Positions 7,282 to 15,253 of a stretch of DNA of 64,000 bases are shown piece by piece. The number at the start of each line of letters is the position of its first letter. The first letter of the stretch is position 1. The notes beneath the pieces were generated by a model. The model saw only the letters and a list, made by a program, of their open reading frames with translations, did not search any database and was not told the DNA's origin. Location: assembly GCA_002373675.1 (NCBI GenBank), contig DFLF01000016.1, positions 118,131 through 182,130 on the forward strand. Reading direction: 5' to 3'. Origin of the DNA: Pseudobutyrivibrio sp. UBA3626 (GTDB lineage: Bacteria; Bacillota; Clostridia; Lachnospirales; Lachnospiraceae). A program made the translations under genes and the position numbers.

Positions 7282-8055
7282 TTACATACAAGTATATCCA
7301 CCATCAACTGGAAGCATTACGCCTGTTACATATGTAGAAGCAGGAGATGCTAAGAAGATTGCAGCAGTATCAAGTTCGCCTTCATTACCGTATCTCTCTT
7401 CAGGAATCATTGTCTTAGCATTTGCCTGGAAGAAATCTGAGTCAAGTGTCTCCTTAGTAAGTGGTGTATAGAAATAACCTGGGCAGATTGCGTTAACAGT
7501 AATTCCGTATTTACCCCACTCAGCAGCAAGTGCTCTTGTTAAGTTAACAACACCACCCTTAGCAGCATGGTAAGGAGCAGAACCTGCAACTTTGTTTCCA
7601 ACAAGACCATACATAGAGGCGATGTTAATAATTCTACCGTATTTTGCAGGAATCATCGCTTTCTTAGCAACAGCTCTTGCAACTTTGAAAGTACCAAATA
7701 AGTCAATCTGGCATTCATGATCAAATTGCTCATCTGTGATGTCCTCAGCAGGAGCAACAGCACCTGTACCAGCATTGTTTATTACAATATCAATACGTCC
7801 AAATTTCTCAAGTACTTCGTCAACAACTTCCTCAACTCTTGCAGTGTTAGTTATGTCGCATTGAATAGGATATGCTTCTACGCCATATTCAGAATTCAAT
7901 TCTTTAGCAACTTCCTGAAGCTTCTCAAGACGACGAGCGATAGGAACAATAGTACATCCTTGGTTAGCGAGAGCCTTAGCCATCTGTACACCTAGTCCGC
8001 CTGAACATCCTGTAACTATTGCAACTTGTCCTTTTAGATTAAAATATTCTTTCAT
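7282..8055 (-). CDS. Short-chain dehydrogenase/reductase (SDR family)
   Basis: 257 aa, the usual classical-SDR length. It has the NAD(P) turn TGCSGGLG (residues 15-22), NNAG (about 92-95), the catalytic serine in NIASMYG, and YHAAK with the catalytic Tyr and Lys (about 163-167). It ends in the family's PVDGGYT. The type resembles gluconate 5-dehydrogenase and 3-oxoacyl-ACP reductase relatives; the substrate is not evident. AAGGAGAT precedes the ATG. It has its own promoter (8092-8120) and is probably separate from the upstream thiamine operon. Confidence 0.85.
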   Translation of the reverse strand: MKEYFNLKGQVAIVTGCSGGLGVQMAKALANQGCTIVPIARRLEKLQEVAKELNSEYGVEAYPIQCDITNTARVEEVVDEVLEKFGRIDIVINNAGTGAVAPAEDITDEQFDHECQIDLFGTFKVARAVAKKAMIPAKYGRIINIASMYGLVGNKVAGSAPYHAAKGGVVNLTRALAAEWGKYGITVNAICPGYFYTPLTKETLDSDFFQANAKTMIPEERYGNEGELDTAAIFLASPASTYVTGVMLPVDGGYTCM

Positions 8056-8091
8056 TTTGTAATCTCCTTCCTAATTTTGCTATCAAAATAC

Positions 8092-8120
8092 ATTGTAAAA
8101 CCTTTTAATTAATTATGCAA
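8092..8120 (-). promoter_or_regulatory. Promoter of the SDR gene
   Basis: On the minus strand: TTGCAT (8115-8120), 17-base spacer, TACAAT (8092-8097), about 37 bases before the SDR start codon. Confidence 0.55.
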
Positions 8121-8198
8121 CAATTGTCAAAAATTAAACATATTTGATAAATATTTGCCAAAGATAAAAGAATAATAAGGATTTTCTATTATATTAAA

Positions 8199-9551
8199 TT
8201 ATACTAATTCATCGAATAATCTTGTCTGAAAACTATATATTCCCAGGTTGTTAGAAAGAATATATTCAGCGGCTCTATATGCAGCATCTCCCATCTCTTG
8301 ACAAGCACTTTTTACTACTGTTATGTTCTTATCATCAATGTCTGTGTAATTAATATTACTTACGGTTAGAGCGCTACATATACATGCACTCAACATGCAT
8401 CCGGAGCCAGTTAGACTCTTTTGCATTGCGTGACCAGATGAAATCTCATATACACATTTTCCGTCGCTTATTATATCTGTAACCCCAGATGCAACAATTA
8501 TTGTATTTAAGCTATTTGCCAAGGATTGAGTAACTGCTTTTATGTTAGTATTATCAATACTTCCATCTAATCCGGCTGTTACATTTTTACCTTCATATAT
8601 GGCAAGTATTTCTGATGCATTTCCACGAATGCAGGTTGGGGAGCTGGTAGCAAGTAACTCCTTAAGAAAATCCCGTCTATATGTTATTCCTGAAACACCT
8701 ACTGGATCAATTACGGTTATATGGTTTTGCTTATTAGCAACAGCGTAAGCCTTTTTCATTGCCTCATAATCATCTGTGGCACCAAGATTAAGAAGAAGGC
8801 CATTGGCATTTGTCTGAACTTCTTCAACTTCATTTACATTGTGAGCCATAATTGGAGATGCACCAAATGCTAATACAGTATTAGCCACTTCATTGGTGGT
8901 CACATGGTTAGTAATACACTCGATAACAGGTCTTCCATATAGATTGCTTAATATATCACGGCAGGCTTTTGTCTTGTTTTTTCTTGCAAATATTCCCGAC
9001 ACAACGGATACTCCGCTTATAGAAGAACTCTTAAGAGATGATACGTTGTAGGCATTAATTCCACCTATTGCAACAACAGGAATAGAAACTCTGTTGCATA
9101 TTTCATTAAGAGCATCAATGGTAAGATTAGTTGCATCAGTTTTTGTATCAGAACCAAATACTGCTCCACTTCCTATGTAATTTGCACCTGCTTTCTCTGC
9201 TAATAGTGCTTGTTCAACTGTCTTTGCAGTAGCACCGATTATCTTATCTTTTCCAAGAATAGATATGGCCTTTTTAATGGACATATCTTCTGCGCCAAGA
9301 TGAACACCATCAGCATCTATCTCTTTGGCAAGTTCTACATTATCATTTACAATAAAAGGAACATTGTATAACTTGCAAACTTCTTGTACTGACAAGGCAA
9401 GTTTTTTTAAGTCACTATATTCAAGTGACTTTTCACGTAGTTGTACAATTGTTGCGCCACCAAGGATTGCTTGTTCTACAGCATCCTTTAGTTCTTCACC
9501 TTCTTCAAGCCAGCTTCTATCTGTTATTGCATATAATTTATAAGATATCAA
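8199..9551 (-). CDS. thiEM: ThiE-ThiM fusion: thiamine-phosphate synthase / hydroxyethylthiazole kinase
   Basis: About 450 aa. The N-terminal ~205 residues are a ThiE barrel: YAITDR, TIVQLREK, VNDNVELA, DGVHLG, IIGATAKT and GSGAVF...TKTDA. The rest is ThiM: CITNHVTTNEVANTVLAFGASPIMAHN, NLGA, VIDPVGV, CIRGNASEI and LTGSGCMLSA with the catalytic cysteine region. ThiM phosphorylates thiazole alcohol and ThiE joins the product to HMP-PP. Start: TTG 9551 has AAGGTGA 6 bases upstream; the GTG at 9560 lacks a site. It overlaps the 3' end of thiC and is last in the riboswitch operon. Confidence 0.9.
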   Translation of the reverse strand: MISYKLYAITDRSWLEEGEELKDAVEQAILGGATIVQLREKSLEYSDLKKLALSVQEVCKLYNVPFIVNDNVELAKEIDADGVHLGAEDMSIKKAISILGKDKIIGATAKTVEQALLAEKAGANYIGSGAVFGSDTKTDATNLTIDALNEICNRVSIPVVAIGGINAYNVSSLKSSSISGVSVVSGIFARKNKTKACRDILSNLYGRPVIECITNHVTTNEVANTVLAFGASPIMAHNVNEVEEVQTNANGLLLNLGATDDYEAMKKAYAVANKQNHITVIDPVGVSGITYRRDFLKELLATSSPTCIRGNASEILAIYEGKNVTAGLDGSIDNTNIKAVTQSLANSLNTIIVASGVTDIISDGKCVYEISSGHAMQKSLTGSGCMLSACICSALTVSNINYTDIDDKNITVVKSACQEMGDAAYRAAEYILSNNLGIYSFQTRLFDELV

Positions 9552-10845
9552 TATATTCACCTTCTAAAGCTTTGTTCATACTTCTTACTGCACAGAATTT
9601 GCCACACATAGAGCAGGTGTCTGAGTGGTCGTCTTCCGGCGCTCTATCATCACGTATCTTCTTGGCGGTTTCTGGGTCAAGTGCATACTTAAATTGTTCA
9701 TCCCAATCAAGAATACGTCGTGCATCAGCCATTTTATCATCAATGTCTCTTGCTCCAGGAATACCTTTGGCAATATCTGCAGCATGCGCAGCTATCTTAG
9801 ATGCAATAATACCCTGCTTTACATCATCAAGATTAGGAAGAGCAAGATGTTCTGCCGGTGTTACATAACATAAGAAAGCTGCTCCGCTCATAGCAGCAAC
9901 AGCCCCTCCAATTGCTGATGTGATGTGATCATAACCTGGAGCTATATCTGTTACAAGAGGACCAAGAACGTAGAACGGTGCTCCCATACAAATTGTTTGC
10001 TGTACTTTCATATTAGCGGCGATTTGATCAAGTGGTACATGTCCTGGACCTTCAACCATTACCTGTACATTGTGATCCCATGCTCGTTTTGTAAGTTCGC
10101 CGAGTCTTACTAATTCGTCTATCTGACATACATCGGTTGCGTCAGCAAGACATCCTGGTCTGCATGCATCTCCGAGGGAGATAGTTACATCATATTCCTC
10201 ACATATATTAAGAATTTCGTCGTAGTATTCATAGAATGGATTCTCTTCTCCGGTCATTGACATCCATGCAAATACAAGAGAACCTCCTCTACTTACAATA
10301 TTCATTTTACGTTTGTGGTTTTTAATTTGATCGATTGTTTTTCTTGTGATACCACAATGGAGAGTTAAGAAGTCCACACCATTTTCTGCGTGTAGTCTTA
10401 CTACTTCAATGAAGTCTTTTGCAGTAAGCGTAGCTAAGTCTCTTTTATAATGAATAACGGAGTCGTATACTGGGACAGTGCCAATCATAGCTGGACATTC
10501 TGATGTCAGTTTTTTTCTGAAAGGTTCCGTATCTCCGTGACTGGATAGATCCATAATAGCTTCTGCGCCCATATCAACTGCACTAAGTACTTTTTTCATT
10601 TCAAGGTCGTAGTCTTTACAGTCTCTGGAAACTCCGAGGTTGACATTGATTTTTGTTCTAAGCATACTACCGATTCCCTCAGGATCAATACATGTATGTT
10701 TTTTATTTGCGGGGATTGCAACTTTTCCTTCTGCAACAAGCTTAAGAAGCTTTTTTGTATCCATGTTTTCTTTTTTCGCAACAGTTTCAATCTCTGGTGT
10801 TACAATCCCTTTTCTTGCTGCGTCCATTTGTGTTGTGTATTTCAT
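9538..10845 (-). CDS. thiC: Phosphomethylpyrimidine synthase ThiC
   Basis: 435 aa from the ATG at 10845, which has AAGGTGAT upstream; an upstream in-frame ATG at 10875 lies in a hairpin and has no ribosome site. It starts MKYTTQMDAARKG, typical of the short bacterial form. It contains EGPGHVPLDQI and APFYVLGPLVTD. The radical-SAM cluster motif CxxCxxxxC is at the C-terminus (CSMCGKFCAVRSM). It converts aminoimidazole ribotide to HMP-P with SAM and a 4Fe-4S cluster, giving the pyrimidine half of thiamine. Confidence 0.95.
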   Translation of the reverse strand: MKYTTQMDAARKGIVTPEIETVAKKENMDTKKLLKLVAEGKVAIPANKKHTCIDPEGIGSMLRTKINVNLGVSRDCKDYDLEMKKVLSAVDMGAEAIMDLSSHGDTEPFRKKLTSECPAMIGTVPVYDSVIHYKRDLATLTAKDFIEVVRLHAENGVDFLTLHCGITRKTIDQIKNHKRKMNIVSRGGSLVFAWMSMTGEENPFYEYYDEILNICEEYDVTISLGDACRPGCLADATDVCQIDELVRLGELTKRAWDHNVQVMVEGPGHVPLDQIAANMKVQQTICMGAPFYVLGPLVTDIAPGYDHITSAIGGAVAAMSGAAFLCYVTPAEHLALPNLDDVKQGIIASKIAAHAADIAKGIPGARDIDDKMADARRILDWDEQFKYALDPETAKKIRDDRAPEDDHSDTCSMCGKFCAVRSMNKALEGEYIDIL

Positions 10846-10859
10846 TTTAATCACCTTGA

Positions 10860-10915
10860 TGCAGGCATGGTGCACATCGGTGAAGTGCCTGCTACGACAC
10901 CGATGTATCCTGCAG
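10860..10915 (-). repeat. Intercistronic hairpin between thiW and thiC
   Basis: On the minus strand ACATCGGTG and CACCGATGT form a 9-bp stem around a GC-rich loop, inside outer arms GCAGG and CCTGC. A shortened echo (TGGTGC...CCGATGTA) occurs in the thiD leader near 12299-12315. It may be an mRNA-stabilising or attenuating structure, or a decayed palindromic repeat. Confidence 0.5.
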
Positions 10916-10935
10916 TTAAATGGACTTTACAAATG

Positions 10936-11442
10936 TTAATCTAACATGCTTTGTAGTCTCTTAAGCACACCTGATGCAGATAATATCTCAATGATAATTA
11001 TAGCGATGATGGTTCCACCAGCGGTGCTTATTAGAAATGGCACTACATAGGTAAATAGTGTAGCTTCAGCATTTCCCATAATGAGACTTGCGAATGGATA
11101 AGCAAGTAAACCGCCGATTACAGCTGTTCCAAATACTTCGCCACCATATGCTGCCCAACGTTTCTTGATATACTTGTAGAGTAAACCTGAAAGTAAAGCA
11201 CCACACATACTACCTGGGAATGCAAGAAGGGTTCCAAGTCCTACAAAGTTTCTGATTAGACTTGCTACAAATGCACATCCAAGACCGTACCATGGTCCTA
11301 AGAATATTGCACACATAACATTTACAATATGTTGTATTGGTGCACATTTAGAACCAAATACAGGGATTGATACCATTGAGCCTACCACTGCTAGTCCTGC
11401 AAAAATAGCTGCTAGGATAAGTTTTTTTAAGTTCTTATTCAT
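10936..11442 (-). CDS. thiW: ThiW, energy-coupling-factor S component for thiazole
   Basis: 168 aa from the ATG at 11442 with AAAGGAGA upstream; longer in-frame starts run into thiD and are not believed. It is hydrophobic, with about five to six membrane segments. The strongly conserved ThiW stretch VSIPVFGSKCAPIQHIVNV is followed by LGPWYGLG and LLAFPGSM. ThiW is known from genomic studies as the predicted thiazole-specific S component that uses a shared ECF module. Its position between thiD and thiC, in an operon that also encodes ThiM, fits thiazole uptake. No ECF ATPases are in the window. Confidence 0.9.
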   Translation of the reverse strand: MNKNLKKLILAAIFAGLAVVGSMVSIPVFGSKCAPIQHIVNVMCAIFLGPWYGLGCAFVASLIRNFVGLGTLLAFPGSMCGALLSGLLYKYIKKRWAAYGGEVFGTAVIGGLLAYPFASLIMGNAEATLFTYVVPFLISTAGGTIIAIIIIEILSASGVLKRLQSMLD

Positions 11443-11470
11443 TTTTTTCTCCTTTTTTGGAAGGAGAGGG

Positions 11471-12253
11471 TTACATATTCCATAAATGGTCAATTGGACC
11501 ATTTCCTTTGCCAAGGTTAAGTTTTGCTTCAAGAGCGCCTTGGAGATATGATTTTGCATTTTCTACCGCAAGTTCTATTGATTCTCCTTTTGCAAGGCCT
11601 GAGGCAATAGCTGAGCTTAATGTACATCCTGTACCGTGAGTGTTTTCAGTGTCAACTCTATTGCTTTCATACCATCTTGAGATATTATCGTTATATAGAT
11701 AATCTCTTGCAGTATCATCTATGCCGTGACCACCTTTAACTAATACAGTACATCCGTAACGTTCATGTATAATCTTAGCTGCATTAACCATATCTTCTGA
11801 GGATTGTATTGTAATTCCACTTAAGACTTCGGCTTCTGGAATATTAGGTGTTGTAACTGTTCCTTCCTTTAATAGTTTGTTTTTTAAAGTTGTAATTGCT
11901 TCGTCCGCCAAAAGCTTGTGACCGCTTGTGGAGACCATGACAGGATCAACTACTACATTCCTGGCATTATAGAAGTCAAGTCTGTCCCTTACTGCTTCTA
12001 TAATTTTAGAATTAGATAGCATACCTATCTTGACCGCATCAGGAAAGATATCACTAAAAACCGAGTCAAGTTGTTCTTTTACAAAGCCCTCCTCTACTTC
12101 TAGTATTCCTTGGACACCGGTTGTATTCTGCGCTGTAATCGCACAAATGCAGCAACTTGCATAGACTCCCATTGCTGTCATTGTCTTGATATCAGCCTGA
12201 ATGCCGGCGCCTCCGCAGGAATCTGAGCCTGCGATTGTTAATGCTGTATACAT
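11471..12253 (-). CDS. thiD: ThiD, HMP / HMP-phosphate kinase
   Basis: 260 aa from the ATG at 12253, with GGAGGTAAT just upstream; the longer open frame runs through the riboswitch terminator. It has AGSDSCGGAGIQADIKT at the N-terminus, VVDPVMVSTSGHKLL in the middle, and VLVKGGHG and NTHGTGCTLSSAIA near the C-terminus with the catalytic cysteine. It phosphorylates HMP and HMP-P to HMP-PP. It is the first gene after the TPP riboswitch. Confidence 0.95.
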   Translation of the reverse strand: MYTALTIAGSDSCGGAGIQADIKTMTAMGVYASCCICAITAQNTTGVQGILEVEEGFVKEQLDSVFSDIFPDAVKIGMLSNSKIIEAVRDRLDFYNARNVVVDPVMVSTSGHKLLADEAITTLKNKLLKEGTVTTPNIPEAEVLSGITIQSSEDMVNAAKIIHERYGCTVLVKGGHGIDDTARDYLYNDNISRWYESNRVDTENTHGTGCTLSSAIASGLAKGESIELAVENAKSYLQGALEAKLNLGKGNGPIDHLWNM

Positions 12254-12322
12254 AATTACCTCCGTATTGTACATTAATTTTATATAGCGATACAAAGTGG
12301 TGCCCCCGATGTACCGCATTGT

Positions 12323-12357
12323 AAAAAAAACAGACAGCCAACGAGGACTATCTGTTA
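12323..12357 (-). terminator. Riboswitch-controlled terminator before thiD
   Basis: On the minus strand ACAGATAG pairs with CTGTCTGT around a short loop and runs into eight T residues. It lies immediately downstream of the TPP aptamer, so it is probably the expression platform: TPP binding favours termination. Confidence 0.8.
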
Positions 12358-12372
12358 GTTGAATCACATTAT

Positions 12373-12452
12373 ATCCCTACGTTAGCATTACCTAAATCAG
12401 GTTATGGGTCTAGATTCACAATCTACTCTCAGCTAGTCAACTAGCTCCCCAT
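12373..12452 (-). ncRNA. TPP riboswitch (THI element)
   Basis: On the minus strand the RNA begins near GGGGAGC, has the CTGAGAGTAGA core, then ACCC and AACCTGAT, and closes with GGTAATGCTAACGTAGGGA, the hallmark conserved blocks of the TPP aptamer in the right order. It controls the thiD-thiW-thiC-thiEM operon. Confidence 0.95.
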
Positions 12453-12474
12453 TGTTTTTTTGTTTACATGAGAG

Positions 12475-12504
12475 AGTATAGAACTTTTAACTATATGGTG
12501 TCAA
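12475..12504 (-). promoter_or_regulatory. Promoter of the thiamine operon
   Basis: Minus strand TTGACA (12499-12504), 18-base spacer, TATACT (12475-12480), placed about 20 bases before the riboswitch aptamer. Confidence 0.75.
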
Positions 12505-12619
12505 GAAATAATTAACATTTGTGGGATATTAGTGCTAGTGAAAATTGCATTTTTCCTAATATAGTGGTAAAGTATTGAAATGCCTATTTAAAGTAAAAAA
12601 GCAGAAAAGAGGAGAGAAA

Positions 12620-14182
12620 ATGACAACATCTATTATATGTATAAGTATAGTTATCGTTCTATATATGGCGGTGATTATCGGTATTGGAATTCATTTTACC
12701 AAGAAGAATAAGAACACGGATGATTTCTATCTTGGTGGCAGAAAACTGGGTCCTATAGTAACGGCAATGAGTGCTGAGGCATCAGATATGAGTAGCTGGC
12801 TTCTTATGGGGCTTCCTGGAGTGGCATATATAAGTGGTATTGCAGATGCGGGGTGGACAGCCATTGGTCTTGCAATCGGTACTTATATTAATTGGCTTAT
12901 AGTTGCCAAGAGACTTCGTAGATACTCGCAGACCGCAGGAAATGCTATAACAATTCCTGAGTTTTTCAAGAATAGATTTGGAGATAACAAGTCAACACTT
13001 CTTGGTATTGCGGCTCTTGCTATTTTTGTGTTCTTTGTTCCATACACAGGAAGTGGATTTGCAGCCTGTGGAAAGCTATTTTCAACACTTTTTGGAGTGG
13101 ATTACCTTCCTGCTATGATTGTTAGTGCAGTGGTAATTGTTCTATATACTATGCTTGGCGGTTTTCTTGCAGCCAGCTTTACTGATTTAATACAGAGTAT
13201 AATTATGACAATTGCGTTAATCGTGGTTGTTATATTTGGTGTTAATGTGGCAGGCGGTCTTGATGCTGTTATTGAAAATGCGGCTTCAATTCCAGGATAT
13301 CTTAGTATGACAGAAATGGGTAATGTGGTCACAAAAGAATCATCATCATATGGTATTCTTACTATTGCATCTACTCTTGCATGGGGACTTGGATATTTCG
13401 GTATGCCACATATTTTACTTCGCTTTATGGCAATAAAAGACGAGAATAAAATTAAAGTATCTAGAAGAATAGCATCTGTATGGGTTGTAATATCTATGGC
13501 AGTTGCAATATTTATTGGAATTATTGCTTACGCTATGACTGTTAAAGGTGAGATACCATTTTTTGAGACAACATCAGATGCTGAGACATCAATAATTACA
13601 ATTTCTACATTACTTAGTCAAAAAGGTGTAGTACCGGCTCTTATTGCTGGTCTTATACTAGCTGGTATATTAGCATGTACGATGTCGACTTCTGATTCAC
13701 AGCTTCTTGCCGCAAGTTCCAGCGTGTCTCAGAATATTATGATTGATGTATTCAATGTAAAATTAAATGACAAGCAGAAGTTAGGAGTAGCCAGACTTAC
13801 TGTTGTTATAATAGCAATAATTGGAATAATTATTGCTTGGAATCCTGAGAACTCAGTGTTTAAGATAGTAAGTTTTGCATGGGCAGGATTTGGAGCTACA
13901 TTTGGCCCAATTATGTTATTCTCATTATTCTGGAGAAGAACTAATAAGTGGGGAGCTCTGGCTGGAATGCTTTCAGGTATTATAATGATATTTGTATGGA
14001 AGTTTCTTGTAAGACCTATAGGTGGTGCATTTGATTTATATGAATTACTTCCTGCATTTATTATAAGTAGTATATTTATTGTAGTTGTGTCCCTTCTTAC
14101 TGCGCCACCATCAAAAGAAGTAACAGATGTATTTGATGAAGTTGCAGGAAAGAAGCCATTAAAAGAAGCAGATAATGCGTAG
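12620..14182 (+). CDS. putP: Sodium/proline symporter PutP
   Basis: 520 aa from ATG 12620 (AGAGGAGAG upstream); the extension to 12575 is not supported. About 13 membrane helices of the sodium:solute symporter fold. It has DFYLGGRKLGP near the N-terminus, MSAEASDMSSWLLMGLPG (the PutP-type sodium and proline site region), GYFGMPHILLRFMAI and CTMSTSDSQLLAASS. It imports proline with Na+. A short gap to gpsA on the same strand allows co-transcription. A possible promoter, TTGCAT (12545) and TAAAGT (12568), precedes it. Confidence 0.9.
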   Translation: MTTSIICISIVIVLYMAVIIGIGIHFTKKNKNTDDFYLGGRKLGPIVTAMSAEASDMSSWLLMGLPGVAYISGIADAGWTAIGLAIGTYINWLIVAKRLRRYSQTAGNAITIPEFFKNRFGDNKSTLLGIAALAIFVFFVPYTGSGFAACGKLFSTLFGVDYLPAMIVSAVVIVLYTMLGGFLAASFTDLIQSIIMTIALIVVVIFGVNVAGGLDAVIENAASIPGYLSMTEMGNVVTKESSSYGILTIASTLAWGLGYFGMPHILLRFMAIKDENKIKVSRRIASVWVVISMAVAIFIGIIAYAMTVKGEIPFFETTSDAETSIITISTLLSQKGVVPALIAGLILAGILACTMSTSDSQLLAASSSVSQNIMIDVFNVKLNDKQKLGVARLTVVIIAIIGIIIAWNPENSVFKIVSFAWAGFGATFGPIMLFSLFWRRTNKWGALAGMLSGIIMIFVWKFLVRPIGGAFDLYELLPAFIISSIFIVVVSLLTAPPSKEVTDVFDEVAGKKPLKEADNA

Positions 14183-14220
14183 GTTGAAAAGGACTAAAAT
14201 ATCATAATCTGGAGAGAAAT

Positions 14221-15225
14221 ATGAATATAGGTGTGATAGGTGCAGGAAGCTGGGGAACAGCTCTTGCCACAGTGCTATGTGATAATGGACATGATGTGAC
14301 TCTATGGTCTTATCGTCAGTCTCAGATAGATGAACTTAATGATACAAGGATTAATGGTTCGAAATTACCAGGAGTAGTTCTTCCTGATGAATTGCAATTT
14401 ACAGCAGATATGGAAAATGTTGTGACAAGTAATGAAGTGCTTGTTCTAGCAGTTCCATCTAAAGCAACAAGACAGACATTAGAAGAGATGAAACCTTATA
14501 TAAGGAAGAATCAGGGAATAGTATCTGTATCTAAAGGAATTGAGAGGGAGACTTTGTTCACCCAATCTGAGATTATAGAAGATGTTCTCTCTGATGTCAG
14601 AGTGGGAGTGTTAAGTGGACCTAGTCATGCAGAGGAAGTTGTTAACAGAATGCCTACTCTTGTTGTATGTGGATCTCATGATAAAGAATTTGCTTTAGAA
14701 CTACAAGAAGCATTTATGAATGAGAATTTCAGAGTATATACATCACCTGATGTAGTTGGAATTGAGATTGGCGGAGCAAGTAAGAATGTTATTGCTCTTG
14801 CAGCAGGTATGTCAGATGGAATAGGCTTCGGCGACAATGCCAAGGCGGCGCTTATCACAAGAGGAATCAAAGAGATTACAGATCTTGCTCTTGCTATGGG
14901 TGCTAATAGAAGAACTCTTAATGGTCTTACGGGAATAGGAGATTTGATTGTTACTTGCCAAAGTCTTCATAGTCGCAATCGTATGGCTGGTTTCTATATG
15001 GGACAAGGTTGTACAAGAGAAGAAGCTATGGACAAGGTTAATATGGTTGTAGAAGGGGTATATTCTGCAGAAGCTGTACTTAAACTTGGTGCAAAATACA
15101 ATGTGGAACTTCCTATTATAGAACAGGTGAATAAGGCGTTATTTGAAGGTGCAACTGTACGATCAATGGTACAGAGTTTGATGACACGTGATAAGAAGGC
15201 GGAAGTAATATCCAGCGAGTGGTAG
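14221..15225 (+). CDS. gpsA: NAD(P)+-dependent glycerol-3-phosphate dehydrogenase GpsA
   Basis: 334 aa. It has the Rossmann start IGVIGAGSWGTALA, then VLAVPSKA, SVSKGIE, LSGPSHAEEV, the catalytic-lysine segment GGASKNVIALAAGM, and LTGIGDLIVTC with SRNR. It makes sn-glycerol 3-phosphate from DHAP for phospholipid synthesis. GGAGAG lies just before the ATG. It is followed after 28 bases by uvrA. Confidence 0.97.
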   Translation: MNIGVIGAGSWGTALATVLCDNGHDVTLWSYRQSQIDELNDTRINGSKLPGVVLPDELQFTADMENVVTSNEVLVLAVPSKATRQTLEEMKPYIRKNQGIVSVSKGIERETLFTQSEIIEDVLSDVRVGVLSGPSHAEEVVNRMPTLVVCGSHDKEFALELQEAFMNENFRVYTSPDVVGIEIGGASKNVIALAAGMSDGIGFGDNAKAALITRGIKEITDLALAMGANRRTLNGLTGIGDLIVTCQSLHSRNRMAGFYMGQGCTREEAMDKVNMVVEGVYSAEAVLKLGAKYNVELPIIEQVNKALFEGATVRSMVQSLMTRDKKAEVISSEW

Positions 15226-15253
15226 ATATGATTGATAGAATTATGGTGGCGTT

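Noticed and set aside
6976..7353. Open frame of 125 codons on the plus strand
   Set aside because: It runs through the cassette terminator, both hairpin repeats and into the SDR gene; its product merely repeats itself with the DNA repeat.
9558..9560. GTG start for the ThiE-ThiM fusion
   Set aside because: No properly spaced ribosome site; the TTG at 9551 has AAGGTGA six bases before it, like thiC. The choice adds or removes only three residues.
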